Shown here: positions 6,194 to 16,057 of the stretch, piece after piece
Layout: each line of letters starts with the position of its first letter
How positions within the stretch are numbered: position 1 is the first letter of the stretch
NCBI GenBank assembly: GCA_041490205.1
Contig: JBGPSQ010000031.1
Location: 1-19,564 of the forward strand
DNA: 19,564 nt
From: DATDDB01 sp041490205
GTDB lineage: Bacteria > Pseudomonadota > Gammaproteobacteria > Burkholderiales > Gallionellaceae
Direction: 5' to 3'
The notes under the pieces: generated by a model
Database searches by the model: none
What the model was told of the DNA's origin: nothing
The model's input: the letters and a program-made list of their open reading frames with translations, nothing else
Made by a program: the position numbers and the translations under genes

Positions 6194-6219
6194 ATCATCG
6201 CCCGGATACGCGATTCGGC
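6194..6219 (+). repeat. 26-bp direct repeat, right copy (intergenic)
   Basis: Exact copy of 3084-3109. Here it is not in a gene of its own: it lies after the terminator of the caspase-like gene and 12 bases beyond the stop codon of prc (read from the other side). No further similarity to the methyltransferase extends on either side. Confidence 0.85.
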
Positions 6220-6231
6220 TTCACCGCTGCG

Positions 6232-8367
6232 TCAGTGCACCTGGGCCTGGCGCGAGCGGTTCGCCGCAAACCTGGGGTCCGCTTTCAGCAGCCCGGCCTC
6301 ATCGGCGAGCACATGAGCGGCCTCGGTCAACAATATGTCCTTGGCACTTTTATCCGCCTTCTCGATGGCCAGCTCGGTGCTGAGATTGCGCTCGCTGGAC
6401 AGCATGCCATCGTCCCGGCGTGCCCGGTTCACGGCTTTTGCGGCCTGTTCCGTTTCCTTGTCGTATGCCTCACGGGATTTTTCGCGTGCTTCCCATGTTG
6501 CGCGTTCCTTGCGGCGCTCGGTTTCATTGAGCGAGACCTGGTTTTTCTTCCGCAGCTTGCCGAACTCGGCTATATCTTCCTGCAAATACTGGAAGTCACG
6601 GTCATGGCTTACGCGCTTTTGGTGGCTTGCGTTCAACAGGGGCACGATGCCTGTCAAATCACCGGCTGGCGTGTAATCCGCTGCCGGGATCTGCGTCCAC
6701 GGCAAGGCATTGTCGTAGCTGGATTCGCCAAATTCAGAAGGGTCAGTGATCGTCGGGAGGCTAATGTCCGGCGTCACGCCGCGCAACTGGGTGGTGCCGC
6801 CATTGATGCGGAAAAACTGGGCGATGGTCATCTTGAGTTCGCCGCATTTCGGTGTGTCATTTTTCGCGATTCCATCAAGATTCACCACCGTCTGCACCGT
6901 GCCCTTGCCGAAGCTGGGCTCACCGATCAGCACTCCGCGGCCATAATCCTGTATTGCCGCCGCGAAGATTTCCGAGGCCGAAGCCGAGCCGCGATTGATC
7001 AGCACGCCCAGCGGGCCATCCCAGGCAACGCCCGCATCGGTATCGCTCTCAACGGTCACATTGCCCTTGGAGTCGCGCTGCTGCACCACGGGCCCCTGGT
7101 CTATGAACAGGCCGGTCAGTTCGACGGCTTCCTTCAACGACCCGCCGCCATTGTTGCGCAGGTCCACCAGCACGCCATCCACGTTGTCTTTTTTCAGCTC
7201 TTCCAGCAGGCGCGCCACGTCCCGGGTCGCGCTCTTGAAATCCTTGTCGCCTTTCTGGCGGGCGGCAAAATCTTCATAAAAACCAGGCAGGGTAATCACG
7301 CCGATGCGATGCGTGGCACCGCCGTCTTTCACCTCGATGACGGATTTTTTGGCGGACTGCTCTTCCAGGCTGACTTTCTTACGCACCAGCGACACCAGTT
7401 TGTGCTTGCCGTCAGCGCCCGCTTCTGCGGGCAGCACATCAAGATTCACCACCGTATTTTCTGCCCCGCGTATCACGGCCACCGCGTCGTCAATGCGCCA
7501 GCCCATGATGTCTTCCATGGCACCATGCTCGCCTTGTGCCACACCCACGATACGGTCCCCGACTTTCAGCTTTCCCGACAGGGCCGCAGGCGCCTCGGCC
7601 ACCAGCTCCCTGACCATCGTGTATTCATCCTTTTCGTAAAGGACTACACCGATGCCAACCAGCGATAGTTTCATCGAAATATCGAACTCTTCCGAAGCGC
7701 GCACCCCGAAATAATTGGTGTGCGGGTCTATGGTCATCGCATAGGCATTCATGAAACTTTGAAATGCGTCCTCACTCTTGAGCTTGGACAGGCTGTTCAA
7801 GGCATTTTGATAGCGCTTGTCCAGCGTGGCGACGATGCTTTTGTCATCCTTGCCGGCCAGCTTGAGACGCAACCATTCGTTCTTGACGCGCTTGCGCCAC
7901 AAGTCATTCAGCTCGTCCGTGAATTTTGGCCATGACGCGCCCTTGCGGCTCAATTGATAGCTTTCCTTTTTCTTGAAATCGAAACCTTTGCCCAGCAGGG
8001 AACGCGCATAAGCGATGCGCTCCGTCATGCGTTGCTGATAAAGATTGAAGATGGCAAAAGGGATGGTCAGGTCTTCGCCGATCAGCGCTTTGTCCAGCCT
8101 GGTTCGCGCATCGGCGAATTGATCGATGTCGGACTGAAGGAAAAACACCTTTTCCCCATCAAGCATCTTCAGGTAGTTGTCGAATATTTGCGCAGACAAT
8201 CCATCGTCCAGCGCCAGATGCCGGTAATGATACCGGCTCAGAATTTCAGCGGATAAATGCGCCGCACGAGGTTGTTGCTCCAGCGGCATAAGCTGCGGAG
8301 CAGCCTGTGTAGTATTGAGTGAAGCTAAAGCAAACGCCAGCAATATCCACAGCAATCTGATTTTCAT
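6232..8367 (-). CDS. prc: Tail-specific (carboxy-terminal processing) periplasmic protease Prc
   Basis: A 711-residue S41-family protease that degrades or trims periplasmic proteins from their C-termini. The ATG at 8367-8365 gives a signal peptide (MKIRLLWILLAFALASLNTT, cut near TQA-AP) and has GGATAG upstream; the frame is open 29 codons further, but those codons lack signal-peptide character. Order of domains: N-terminal helical platform (residues about 25-210), PDZ domain containing VGIGVVLYEKDEYTMVREL and LKVGDRIVGVAQGE (about 220-320), then the catalytic core. Catalytic Ser463 is the middle serine of GSASASEIF and Lys488 lies in SFGKGTVQT, 25 residues apart as in E. coli Prc. The charged C-terminal domain is also present. 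Length is close to the E. coli enzyme. It is convergent with the caspase-like gene. Confidence 0.95.
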   Translation of the reverse strand: MKIRLLWILLAFALASLNTTQAAPQLMPLEQQPRAAHLSAEILSRYHYRHLALDDGLSAQIFDNYLKMLDGEKVFFLQSDIDQFADARTRLDKALIGEDLTIPFAIFNLYQQRMTERIAYARSLLGKGFDFKKKESYQLSRKGASWPKFTDELNDLWRKRVKNEWLRLKLAGKDDKSIVATLDKRYQNALNSLSKLKSEDAFQSFMNAYAMTIDPHTNYFGVRASEEFDISMKLSLVGIGVVLYEKDEYTMVRELVAEAPAALSGKLKVGDRIVGVAQGEHGAMEDIMGWRIDDAVAVIRGAENTVVNLDVLPAEAGADGKHKLVSLVRKKVSLEEQSAKKSVIEVKDGGATHRIGVITLPGFYEDFAARQKGDKDFKSATRDVARLLEELKKDNVDGVLVDLRNNGGGSLKEAVELTGLFIDQGPVVQQRDSKGNVTVESDTDAGVAWDGPLGVLINRGSASASEIFAAAIQDYGRGVLIGEPSFGKGTVQTVVNLDGIAKNDTPKCGELKMTIAQFFRINGGTTQLRGVTPDISLPTITDPSEFGESSYDNALPWTQIPAADYTPAGDLTGIVPLLNASHQKRVSHDRDFQYLQEDIAEFGKLRKKNQVSLNETERRKERATWEAREKSREAYDKETEQAAKAVNRARRDDGMLSSERNLSTELAIEKADKSAKDILLTEAAHVLADEAGLLKADPRFAANRSRQAQVH

Positions 8368-8794
8368 AGGTCTATCCGAAAAGACAACGAAGGGGCCGAG
8401 CACGTTTTCAAACGGGTGAGTCCGCACAGGATGCGAGACTTCGAGTCCCGGCATATTATCCCATATGACACATAACAGGGTGCTCCGTTCCCGCCGGTTT
8501 ATTCCCGAATTTGCAGCAATTGGAAGGAGCGGCGTCGAAAACAGGAAAGCCCGGCAGCACTGGAATTTTTGCAGTCATCACATCGAAAACCGTAGCGAGA
8601 GGCTTTAGTGCAAGGCGCGCGGTCACACAATTTCATGTTTTCACATAATTTTGGGCTTTAAACAGCGCCTGCCAACCAATTTACATTGACATCAAATCAT
8701 CCCAGGCCGTATTCTCGCAAGGCTTGAAATTCATGCCGGATGTGTTTTCAAACGCGACACGATGTAAACAATAATAGATGCCCAGGGAGGGTAA
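8368..8794. other. Intergenic region between prc and the lipoprotein pair
   Basis: 427 bases without a convincing gene, between divergent genes. It contains the plus-strand promoter at 8686-8715. A clear promoter for prc is not recognisable. The part nearest the lipoprotein genes (about 8620-8800) is AT-rich compared with the surroundings. No tRNA or repeat copy was seen. Confidence 0.5.
8686..8715 (+). promoter_or_regulatory. Sigma-70-type promoter for the lipoprotein pair
   Basis: TTGACA (8686-8691), 18-base spacer, TATTCT (8710-8715). The transcript would begin near 8722 and have a leader of about 73 bases before the ATG at 8795, which has an excellent Shine-Dalgarno (GGGAGGG). Confidence 0.6.
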
Positions 8795-9313
8795 ATGAAA
8801 TTTACGCATTTGTTTCTTGTATCAGCCGCAATTGCGGTTCTTTCTGGCTGTGGAACCCCGCCAAAATCCCCAGATGAATTGCGCACCCTGGTGAAAGCAG
8901 ATGGGATGGGTGCCAGCCATGACGAGTTCGTAGTGAACAAGCCGTTCCGCCAGGTTTCCGACATCATGAAGAAGAAATGGATGTCTTGTCTCGACACGAC
9001 AACAAGCATTCGCGTTCCACGGGGCAACGGGCTTTATGGCGTTGACTCGTACGCATTCAAGCCCACGTCCTCCATCAAAGGCCAACATATGGAGTTAGCG
9101 CTGCAGCAGAAGAACACCACCGCAAACAACATTACGGTGGGCGATCCGCCACCTGATGGATTTTTCATCATGGTTGCGGACATCACAGCGATGAATAGTA
9201 ATTCCACCAAAGTGAGTTTGCAAAAATTATCGCTTGGATTTGACGGTGTCATGAAGCGAAGCAGGCAATGGGCGGAGGGGACCAGCACAGCCTGCCCCGA
9301 TTTGACGCAATGA
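8795..9313 (+). CDS. Predicted lipoprotein, 172 aa, unknown function
   Basis: It starts with ATG after GGGAGGGTAA. A lipoprotein signal peptide (MKFTHLFLVSAAIAV) ends in the lipobox LSGC, with Cys19 the predicted lipidated residue; the following residue is Gly, so outer-membrane sorting is expected in a proteobacterium. The mature part has two more cysteines (in SCLDTT and ACPDLTQ) that could form a disulfide. The middle holds VADITAMNSNSTKVSLQKL, like the beta-rich repeats of small envelope lipoproteins, but I recognise no named family. Its stop codon overlaps the start of a second lipoprotein gene, so the two are translationally coupled and their products may work together. Confidence 0.85.
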   Translation: MKFTHLFLVSAAIAVLSGCGTPPKSPDELRTLVKADGMGASHDEFVVNKPFRQVSDIMKKKWMSCLDTTTSIRVPRGNGLYGVDSYAFKPTSSIKGQHMELALQQKNTTANNITVGDPPPDGFFIMVADITAMNSNSTKVSLQKLSLGFDGVMKRSRQWAEGTSTACPDLTQ

Positions 9314-9819
9314 GCCGCCAATTCGTTGGAACCCGGGCCGGAGCGATCGGTTTGCTGGCGCTGCTTGCGGGGCTGTTGAGCGGCTGCTCGGATCTCAAGA
9401 CCTATGAGAGCAAGGAGCCGCCCAACCTGCATATCGTGGCGAAAAAGCTGAAGTCCGGCAACCTGGACATCATTTCTTCATTTTCGGCGCAAATCCATGT
9501 GGGCAGTATCGATAGCCATTGCCAGACAAGCTACGTAGGCACCGTGGAACTCAGCGACAAGCCGGTAGACATCGGCGTGCCGGTGGGTCGGCAGAATTAT
9601 CTGGTGGTTGAGTTTACCAATAACTCGCATTGGGCCGCCTATAACGCCACCAGCGCAACCTACAAAACCTTGTTCACGCCGCGCGCGGGCTACCGGTACG
9701 ACATGGAGGTGGCATATCAAGACGGCGGTTACGATATAGCCATCTACGAGCACGGCCGGCAAGGAGGCGCGCGGCATGAGGTGGATCACCGCCCATTCAG
9801 CGCCTGCGGTAAGTCTTAG
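9310..9819 (+). CDS. Predicted lipoprotein, 169 aa, unknown function
   Basis: The start is set by an ATGA overlap with the stop of the preceding lipoprotein gene (ATG 9310-9312, TGA 9311-9313). The signal peptide GAIGLLALLAGLLSGC has lipobox LSGC; the next residue is Ser. The mature protein contains CQTSYVGTVELSDKPVDIGV followed by a stretch that looks like an all-beta domain, TNNSHWAAYNATSATY and RAGYRYDMEVAYQDGGYDI. It ends in FSACGKS, so a disulfide between the two mature non-lipid cysteines is possible. The YRYDMEV...GGYDI pattern recalls beta-sandwich domains of other small envelope lipoproteins, but no family can be named. A strong bidirectional terminator follows. Confidence 0.85.
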   Translation: MSRQFVGTRAGAIGLLALLAGLLSGCSDLKTYESKEPPNLHIVAKKLKSGNLDIISSFSAQIHVGSIDSHCQTSYVGTVELSDKPVDIGVPVGRQNYLVVEFTNNSHWAAYNATSATYKTLFTPRAGYRYDMEVAYQDGGYDIAIYEHGRQGGARHEVDHRPFSACGKS

Positions 9820-9844
9820 GCACGCGCCTTATCCGCCAAAACAA

Positions 9845-9869
9845 AAGGGCTGCCTTGGCAGCCCTTTTT
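9845..9869. terminator. Bidirectional rho-independent terminator
   Basis: A 10-bp stem AAGGGCTGCC/GGCAGCCCTT with a TT loop, flanked by an A-run on the left and a T-run on the right. It lies between the convergent second lipoprotein gene (stop at 9819) and clpB (stop at 9890) and can serve both. Confidence 0.9.
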
Positions 9870-9889
9870 CATTTCGACCGCCGTGGGGC

Positions 9890-12475
<2,586 letters not shown>

Positions 12476-12511
12476 GGTGTTTCCCTCTTGCTGAAATAGT
12501 TACCTGAACGC

Positions 12512-12540
12512 TAGATTGGGGACTTTCCCGGGATTTCAAC
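12512..12540 (-). promoter_or_regulatory. Heat-shock (sigma-32) promoter of clpB
   Basis: Read on the minus strand: GTTGAAA (12540-12534), a 12-base spacer, then CCCCAATCTA (12521-12512). The RpoH consensus is CTTGAAA, 11-16 bases, CCCCATNT. This fits the expected heat induction of clpB. Confidence 0.8.
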
Positions 12541-12601
12541 TCCCCCCATTTCTCAAATATTTCTCTTATACTAGCCGTACCTATTAACTAACAAAATCCC
12601 C

Positions 12602-13450
12602 ATGCCGCTCGATAGTAACCTCACCCCCCATATCGAAGCCAACATCGCCGCCGCACTCGACGAGGACATGGGCAGCGGCGACCTCACCGCGCTACTGATC
12701 CCGGAGGATGCGCCGGGGCGCGCCCGCGTCATCACCCGCCAGCCCATGGTGCTGTGCGGGGTGCAGTGGTTCGAGGGGTGTTTCCACACCTTGCACCCCA
12801 ATTGCGAGATACGCTGGGAGCTGCGCGAGGGCGATGCGGCGCAGCCCAACCAGACTCTGTGCGAGATACGCGGCAATGCGCGTGCCATGCTCACCGCCGA
12901 GCGCCCGGCGCTGAATTTCCTGCAACTGCTTTCGGCCACGGCCACCGAAACGCGCCGCTATGTGGAGGCGGTGGCGGGCACCAGGGCGAAGATCATGGAT
13001 ACCCGCAAGACCCTGCCCGGCCTGCGCATGGCGCAGAAATATGCAGTGAAGGTTGGTGGCGGGCACAACCAGCGCATCGGCCTGTTCGATGGGGTGCTGA
13101 TCAAGGAAAACCACATCATGGCCGCGGGCGGCATAGGCCCGGCGCTAACGCAGGCTTTCCTCCTCGCGCCGCCGAATGCCACCGTGCAGATTGAGGTGGA
13201 AAACCTGGAAGAGCTGCGCGAGGCGCTGGATGCGGGGGCCAAGCTTATCCTGCTGGACAACTTCGACCTGGAAGGCATGCGCGACGCGGTGCGGGCAAAC
13301 CATGGCCGCGCCGAGCTGGAAGCCTCAGGCGGGGTGAATCTGCAAACCGTGCGCGCCATCGCCGAGACCGGCGTGGACAGGATTTCCATCGGCAGCCTGA
13401 CGAAAGACGTGAAGGCAGTGGATCTTTCCATGCGATTCCAGCCCGGCTGA
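12602..13450 (+). CDS. nadC: Nicotinate-nucleotide pyrophosphorylase (carboxylating), quinolinate phosphoribosyltransferase
   Basis: A 282-residue enzyme converting quinolinate and PRPP to nicotinate mononucleotide, CO2 and pyrophosphate in NAD de novo synthesis. Conserved segments are all present: DEDMGSGDLT near the N-terminus, the TAERPALNFLQLLSATAT helix, KIMDTRKTLPGLRMAQKYAV with the substrate-binding Arg and Lys residues, GGGHNQRIGLFDGVLIKENH, EVENLEELREAL, ILLDNF, LEASGGVNL and GVDRISIGSLT. Length is typical. The ATG at 12602 has no good Shine-Dalgarno. A -10-like TATACT (12567-12572) precedes it by 30 bases but without a good -35. The rest of the pathway (nadA, nadB) is not in the window. 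Confidence 0.97.
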   Translation: MPLDSNLTPHIEANIAAALDEDMGSGDLTALLIPEDAPGRARVITRQPMVLCGVQWFEGCFHTLHPNCEIRWELREGDAAQPNQTLCEIRGNARAMLTAERPALNFLQLLSATATETRRYVEAVAGTRAKIMDTRKTLPGLRMAQKYAVKVGGGHNQRIGLFDGVLIKENHIMAAGGIGPALTQAFLLAPPNATVQIEVENLEELREALDAGAKLILLDNFDLEGMRDAVRANHGRAELEASGGVNLQTVRAIAETGVDRISIGSLTKDVKAVDLSMRFQPG

Positions 13451-13507
13451 TTTCGGCCACATGCATCTGTTGACCATATAATTCAAACTAGACATAGGAG
13501 CAGTAGA

Positions 13508-14104
13508 ATGAAAAAGCAGGCAGGGATTTCCGGTGTTTTCATCATGTTTTCATTTGCGGTGCTTGCCAACCCGGCACTGGCCGGTGACGCGGCCAAGGGC
13601 AAGTCCATCTTTGCCGCAAGATGCCAACCCTGCCATGGCCAGGGCGGAGACGCAGGAAACAAAGGCGGCATAAAAGCTGCCGCCAACTTCGCCAACCTGG
13701 ATGCCAACCCGCCCCGTATCAAGGAACTTCTGTCCACCCTGACAGAGGCCGACCACAAGAAAATCGTCACCAATGGCGGGGCCAAATCCGGCGTGGCAGG
13801 AGCCGGTTCCGGCATGCCCAAACTGGGGCTGCCCGAAAACGAAATTGATGATGTTGTGGCCTATGAAAGAACCCTCCCCGCTTTCCACAGGTCTGGCGGC
13901 GGAAGCACGGGTGCTGCCGCAGCGAAACGTCCAGCCCCCGATACCCCGGCCAGCAGCGTGGCCCCCACAACCCAAGTCCAGGCTCCCGCAACCCCAGCCA
14001 GCGGTATGGCGCCCACGACAAAACATCGCACTCACAAATCCGCCACCAAAAAACATCAAGCACCGGAAATCCCGGCCAGCGGTGTGACCGCCACGCAGAA
14101 ATAA
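13508..14104 (+). CDS. Periplasmic class I cytochrome c with repetitive C-terminal tail
   Basis: A 198-residue protein with a Sec signal peptide (cut after NPALA, before GDAAKGKSIF). The mature domain is a single-haem class I cytochrome c: CQPCH at residues 39-43 binds haem and Met103 in GSGMPKLGLP is the probable distal ligand, followed by the closing helix VVAYERTLPAF. From about residue 130 a Pro/Ala/Thr-rich tail contains three related units of about 15-20 residues (PDTPASSVAPTT, PATPASGMAPTT, PEIPASGVTATQ), probably disordered, perhaps a wall- or membrane-proximal linker. Shine-Dalgarno AGGAG lies seven bases before the ATG; a TATAAT (13477-13482) upstream lacks a clear -35. The next two genes encode small membrane proteins on the same strand and may interact with it. 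Confidence 0.9.
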   Translation: MKKQAGISGVFIMFSFAVLANPALAGDAAKGKSIFAARCQPCHGQGGDAGNKGGIKAAANFANLDANPPRIKELLSTLTEADHKKIVTNGGAKSGVAGAGSGMPKLGLPENEIDDVVAYERTLPAFHRSGGGSTGAAAAKRPAPDTPASSVAPTTQVQAPATPASGMAPTTKHRTHKSATKKHQAPEIPASGVTATQK

Positions 14105-14143
14105 TCAATTAAAATCGATTAACACAGGATCAAGGGAGGCTGC

Positions 14144-14512
14144 ATGATCATCTTCTGGCGCGGCTGGGGAATCGCAGTCTTCTTCCTGTTTTGTTTCTGG
14201 ATGATCGCAGCGATCGTGTTCGCGGTCGCTTCGGACTTCCACGAGCCCGATCCTCACCAGGCCTCGCTCGATGTGCAGTGGGGCTTGGCCGGGATGTTCC
14301 TGGCCTATGCGCTGAGCGTGCATGCGCTGGCTCGCTACCGCAAAAACCATCCGCTAATGGTCACGGATCCGCAAACGGGGAATACCGCTCCAGTGCCGCA
14401 TGTGGACGACCTCTATGGCATCCGGCTGGACATCTGGCCGTATATCCTGGGCGCCATCGCCGCCATCATGGCGATGCTGACCGCATTCGGTTACTTGATA
14501 TTCAAGGATTGA
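14144..14512 (+). CDS. Small three-helix membrane protein, unknown function
   Basis: A 122-residue protein with predicted membrane helices at about 7-29, 46-64 and 99-119. The loop after helix 2 is basic (ARYRKNHP), so it is probably cytoplasmic. It starts after a strong Shine-Dalgarno (AAGGGAGG) and lies 39 bases downstream of the cytochrome c gene. A second small membrane protein gene follows after 53 bases, so the three may form one operon. No metal-binding motif or recognisable family domain is seen. Confidence 0.8.
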   Translation: MIIFWRGWGIAVFFLFCFWMIAAIVFAVASDFHEPDPHQASLDVQWGLAGMFLAYALSVHALARYRKNHPLMVTDPQTGNTAPVPHVDDLYGIRLDIWPYILGAIAAIMAMLTAFGYLIFKD

Positions 14513-14565
14513 GGCACGGCGTATTTATTGACGCAGGGAAACGACGACAAGGGAGGGAAACAAAA

Positions 14566-14895
14566 ATGGCCAAGGAAAAATTGATCGGCTGGGCGCTCAC
14601 GCTGGCATTCATCGTGATCGGCTTCGGCGGCACCGTGCTGAACTGGCAGATGATAATCGAAGAGAGTAAGTACTATCCAAAGATGGCGTTCATCGGGCCG
14701 TTCATCGGCTTTGTGGGACTGGCCATGCTGGTGGGCGCCCCCTCAAAACCGGCGGACGTGCAGGAGGATGAAGCCGTAACCCGCCGCCGGACGCTGCGCC
14801 AGCGCCTGGCCCTGGCCACGGTGCTGCTCGGCCTAATCGCCGGGGGCGTGAACCTGGCGTTGATGAGCGGGTGGATAGGCGGCCTGGTGGAATGA
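14566..14895 (+). CDS. Small membrane protein, 109 aa, unknown function
   Basis: The start MAKEKLIGW is chosen because AAGGGAGGG lies just upstream (14549-14557); the frame is open much further, but the upstream part overlaps the preceding gene. Predicted helices lie at about 8-25, 40-57 and 81-104, with a charged stretch (EDEAVTRRRTLRQR) before the last one. The order small basic N-terminus, helix, short loop with YYPK, helix is seen in many small inner-membrane proteins; no family is recognised. It ends 31 bases before the tRNA-Ser fragment that marks the left edge of the higBA block. Confidence 0.75.
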   Translation: MAKEKLIGWALTLAFIVIGFGGTVLNWQMIIEESKYYPKMAFIGPFIGFVGLAMLVGAPSKPADVQEDEAVTRRRTLRQRLALATVLLGLIAGGVNLALMSGWIGGLVE

Positions 14896-14926
14896 TCCGC
14901 GCCAGTTAAAATCCGCCAGGGGATTT

Positions 14927-14985
14927 GCGGAAGCGGTGAGATTCGAACTCACGAACGGTTGCCCGTTGCCGGTTTTCAAGACCGG
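14927..14985 (-). repeat. 59-bp partial copy of tRNA-Ser (3' part)
   Basis: Identical over 59 bases to 15902-15960, the part of the intact tRNA-Ser(UGA) gene from the anticodon arm to the acceptor 3' end. It lacks the 5' half and cannot make a tRNA. Both copies have the same orientation, 975 bp apart, with higBA between them. This is the arrangement left by an element integrated into a tRNA 3' end. Confidence 0.95.
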
Positions 14986-15072
14986 CAGGGGCGTTAAGTA
15001 AGCGGCCTCAGGAGTTAAATTGCCACGCCGCCGCGCTTTCCCTGAATATGCAACATCAGGCCGGGCGTTCTT

Positions 15073-15447
15073 CTATGCGGCTTCGCACAATTCATATTCC
15101 ATTATTAGCACATCCGCCGGCAGTTTAAGGCCTTCCGACAAGTTACGGATCATTGTCAGCGAAAGTGGACGTATCCGGTTCATTACTTCGGCCACTCTGC
15201 CACGGCTGCCGATGTAAGGCTCCATATCCTTGCGGGACAGGCCGCGCGCTTCCATGATGTAACCCAGGAAATCTATCGGGTCGGGTGCCGGAATGGGGTA
15301 GTGCTCTGCCTCGTACTTTTCCACCAGCATGGCAAGCACTTCGAGCTTGTCCGCCTGGGGAGTATGCTCAGGAACGTCGAACAGCGCCTCGATTTCACGC
15401 AAGGCAGATTTGTATTCGGCTTTGGTTTTGATTGGCTTGAGTTCCAT
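15073..15447 (-). CDS. higA: HigA-type antitoxin
   Basis: A 124-residue protein. The first half (MELKPIKTKAEYKSALREIE, then a Leu- and Glu-rich helix ending in EKYEAEHYPI) is the HigA-type N-terminal arm; the second half (about 60-118) is an Xre-type helix-turn-helix: DFLGYIMEARGLSRKDMEPY, GSRGRVAEVMN, PLSLTMIRNLSEGLKLPADVL. In this toxin-antitoxin class the toxin gene comes first, as here. HigA neutralises HigB and represses the operon. The ATG lies 2 bases after the higB stop, with GAGGTG within the end of higB, so translation is coupled. No typical terminator follows before the tRNA fragment. Confidence 0.92.
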   Translation of the reverse strand: MELKPIKTKAEYKSALREIEALFDVPEHTPQADKLEVLAMLVEKYEAEHYPIPAPDPIDFLGYIMEARGLSRKDMEPYIGSRGRVAEVMNRIRPLSLTMIRNLSEGLKLPADVLIMEYELCEAA

Positions 15448-15449
15448 GG

Positions 15450-15743
15450 TTACACCTCTTCCACATTGATCGCATCGTATTCGGCGTGGGTTCCAACGAA
15501 ACGCACATACATCATGCGCCGGTTGTAATGCACGGCAACCACCAGGCGATAGTCATTGCCCTTGATGTTGAACACCACGCGGTTACCTCCAGCAAAACTG
15601 GCGTTGCGATGCGCCGCCTTGATTGCCGCAGGACTCTTCCAGTCCGCATGACTGGCCTCGGCAAACCATGCACGCAACGGGATTTCCGCTTGCGGGTGTT
15701 TTTTCCAAAAATCGCGCAGGGTGCTGATGGCTATCACTCGCAT
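15450..15743 (-). CDS. higB: HigB-type mRNA interferase toxin
   Basis: A 97-residue RelE-superfamily ribosome-dependent RNase. The family signature is clear: FWKKHPQAEIPLRAWFAEA, a KSPAAIKAAHRNASF segment, RVVFNIKGNDYRLVVAVHYN, and the C-terminal YVRFVGTHAEYDAI. In HigB and relatives it cleaves mRNA in the ribosomal A site. The only good start is the ATG at 15743-15741; no Shine-Dalgarno precedes it, and the promoter at 15750-15778 would start transcription almost at that ATG. The pair lies between an intact tRNA-Ser gene and a partial copy of it, so it probably arrived as a mobile unit; the antitoxin would favour retention of the segment. Confidence 0.93.
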   Translation of the reverse strand: MRVIAISTLRDFWKKHPQAEIPLRAWFAEASHADWKSPAAIKAAHRNASFAGGNRVVFNIKGNDYRLVVAVHYNRRMMYVRFVGTHAEYDAINVEEV

Positions 15744-15749
15744 GGACGA

Positions 15750-15778
15750 ACTCTACCACGCTCCCGGATTGGGTGCAA
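15750..15778 (-). promoter_or_regulatory. Predicted higBA promoter
   Basis: TTGCAC (15778-15773), 17-base spacer, TAGAGT (15755-15750) on the minus strand. The predicted start is near 15743, on or beside the higB ATG, so the message may be leaderless. Confidence 0.5.
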
Positions 15779-15899
15779 TAGGCCGTAATCTTGGGGGTAG
15801 ATGAACCAAATGGAGATGGGGCTATCTGGCCGCGAATCGCCCTATGCCGCTGGCACAATGGATTTTTCGAGATTCGCCAAACATCCCGGAATGGGTTCC

Positions 15900-15987
15900 T
15901 GGCGGAAGCGGTGAGATTCGAACTCACGAACGGTTGCCCGTTGCCGGTTTTCAAGACCGGTGCAATCGACCACTCTGCCACGCTTCC
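15900..15987 (-). tRNA. tRNA-Ser (anticodon UGA)
   Basis: 88 bases including an encoded CCA. The acceptor stem pairs GGAAGCG with CGCTTCC; the anticodon arm is CCGGT-CTTGAAA-ACCGG, giving anticodon UGA, which reads UCA and related serine codons. A long variable arm (AACGGGCAACCGTT) and TTCGAAT T-loop fit tRNA-Ser. A -10-like TATCAT followed by a GC-rich discriminator lies 11 bases upstream. Its 3' portion is duplicated at 14927-14985. Confidence 0.97.
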
Positions 15988-15997
15988 GGAGGCGCGC

Positions 15998-16026
15998 ATG
16001 ATACCCTAAAACCCCTGTCAGGCAGA
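15998..16026 (-). promoter_or_regulatory. Predicted tRNA-Ser promoter
   Basis: TCTGCC (16026-16021), 17-base spacer, TATCAT (16003-15998), followed by GCGCGCC. The GC-rich stretch after the -10 is typical of stringently controlled stable-RNA promoters. The -35 is weak. Confidence 0.45.
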
Positions 16027-16057
16027 AATTTTCCCGCTGCGCGCACCCTGTTGATTA

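Noticed and set aside
6136..7668. 510-codon open frame on the plus strand opposite prc
   Set aside because: The minus strand encodes a full-length Prc with catalytic Ser/Lys and signal peptide; the plus frame is its shadow.
14927..14985. A second tRNA-Ser gene
   Set aside because: Only the 3' part is present; there is no D-arm and no 5' acceptor strand, so it cannot form a tRNA.
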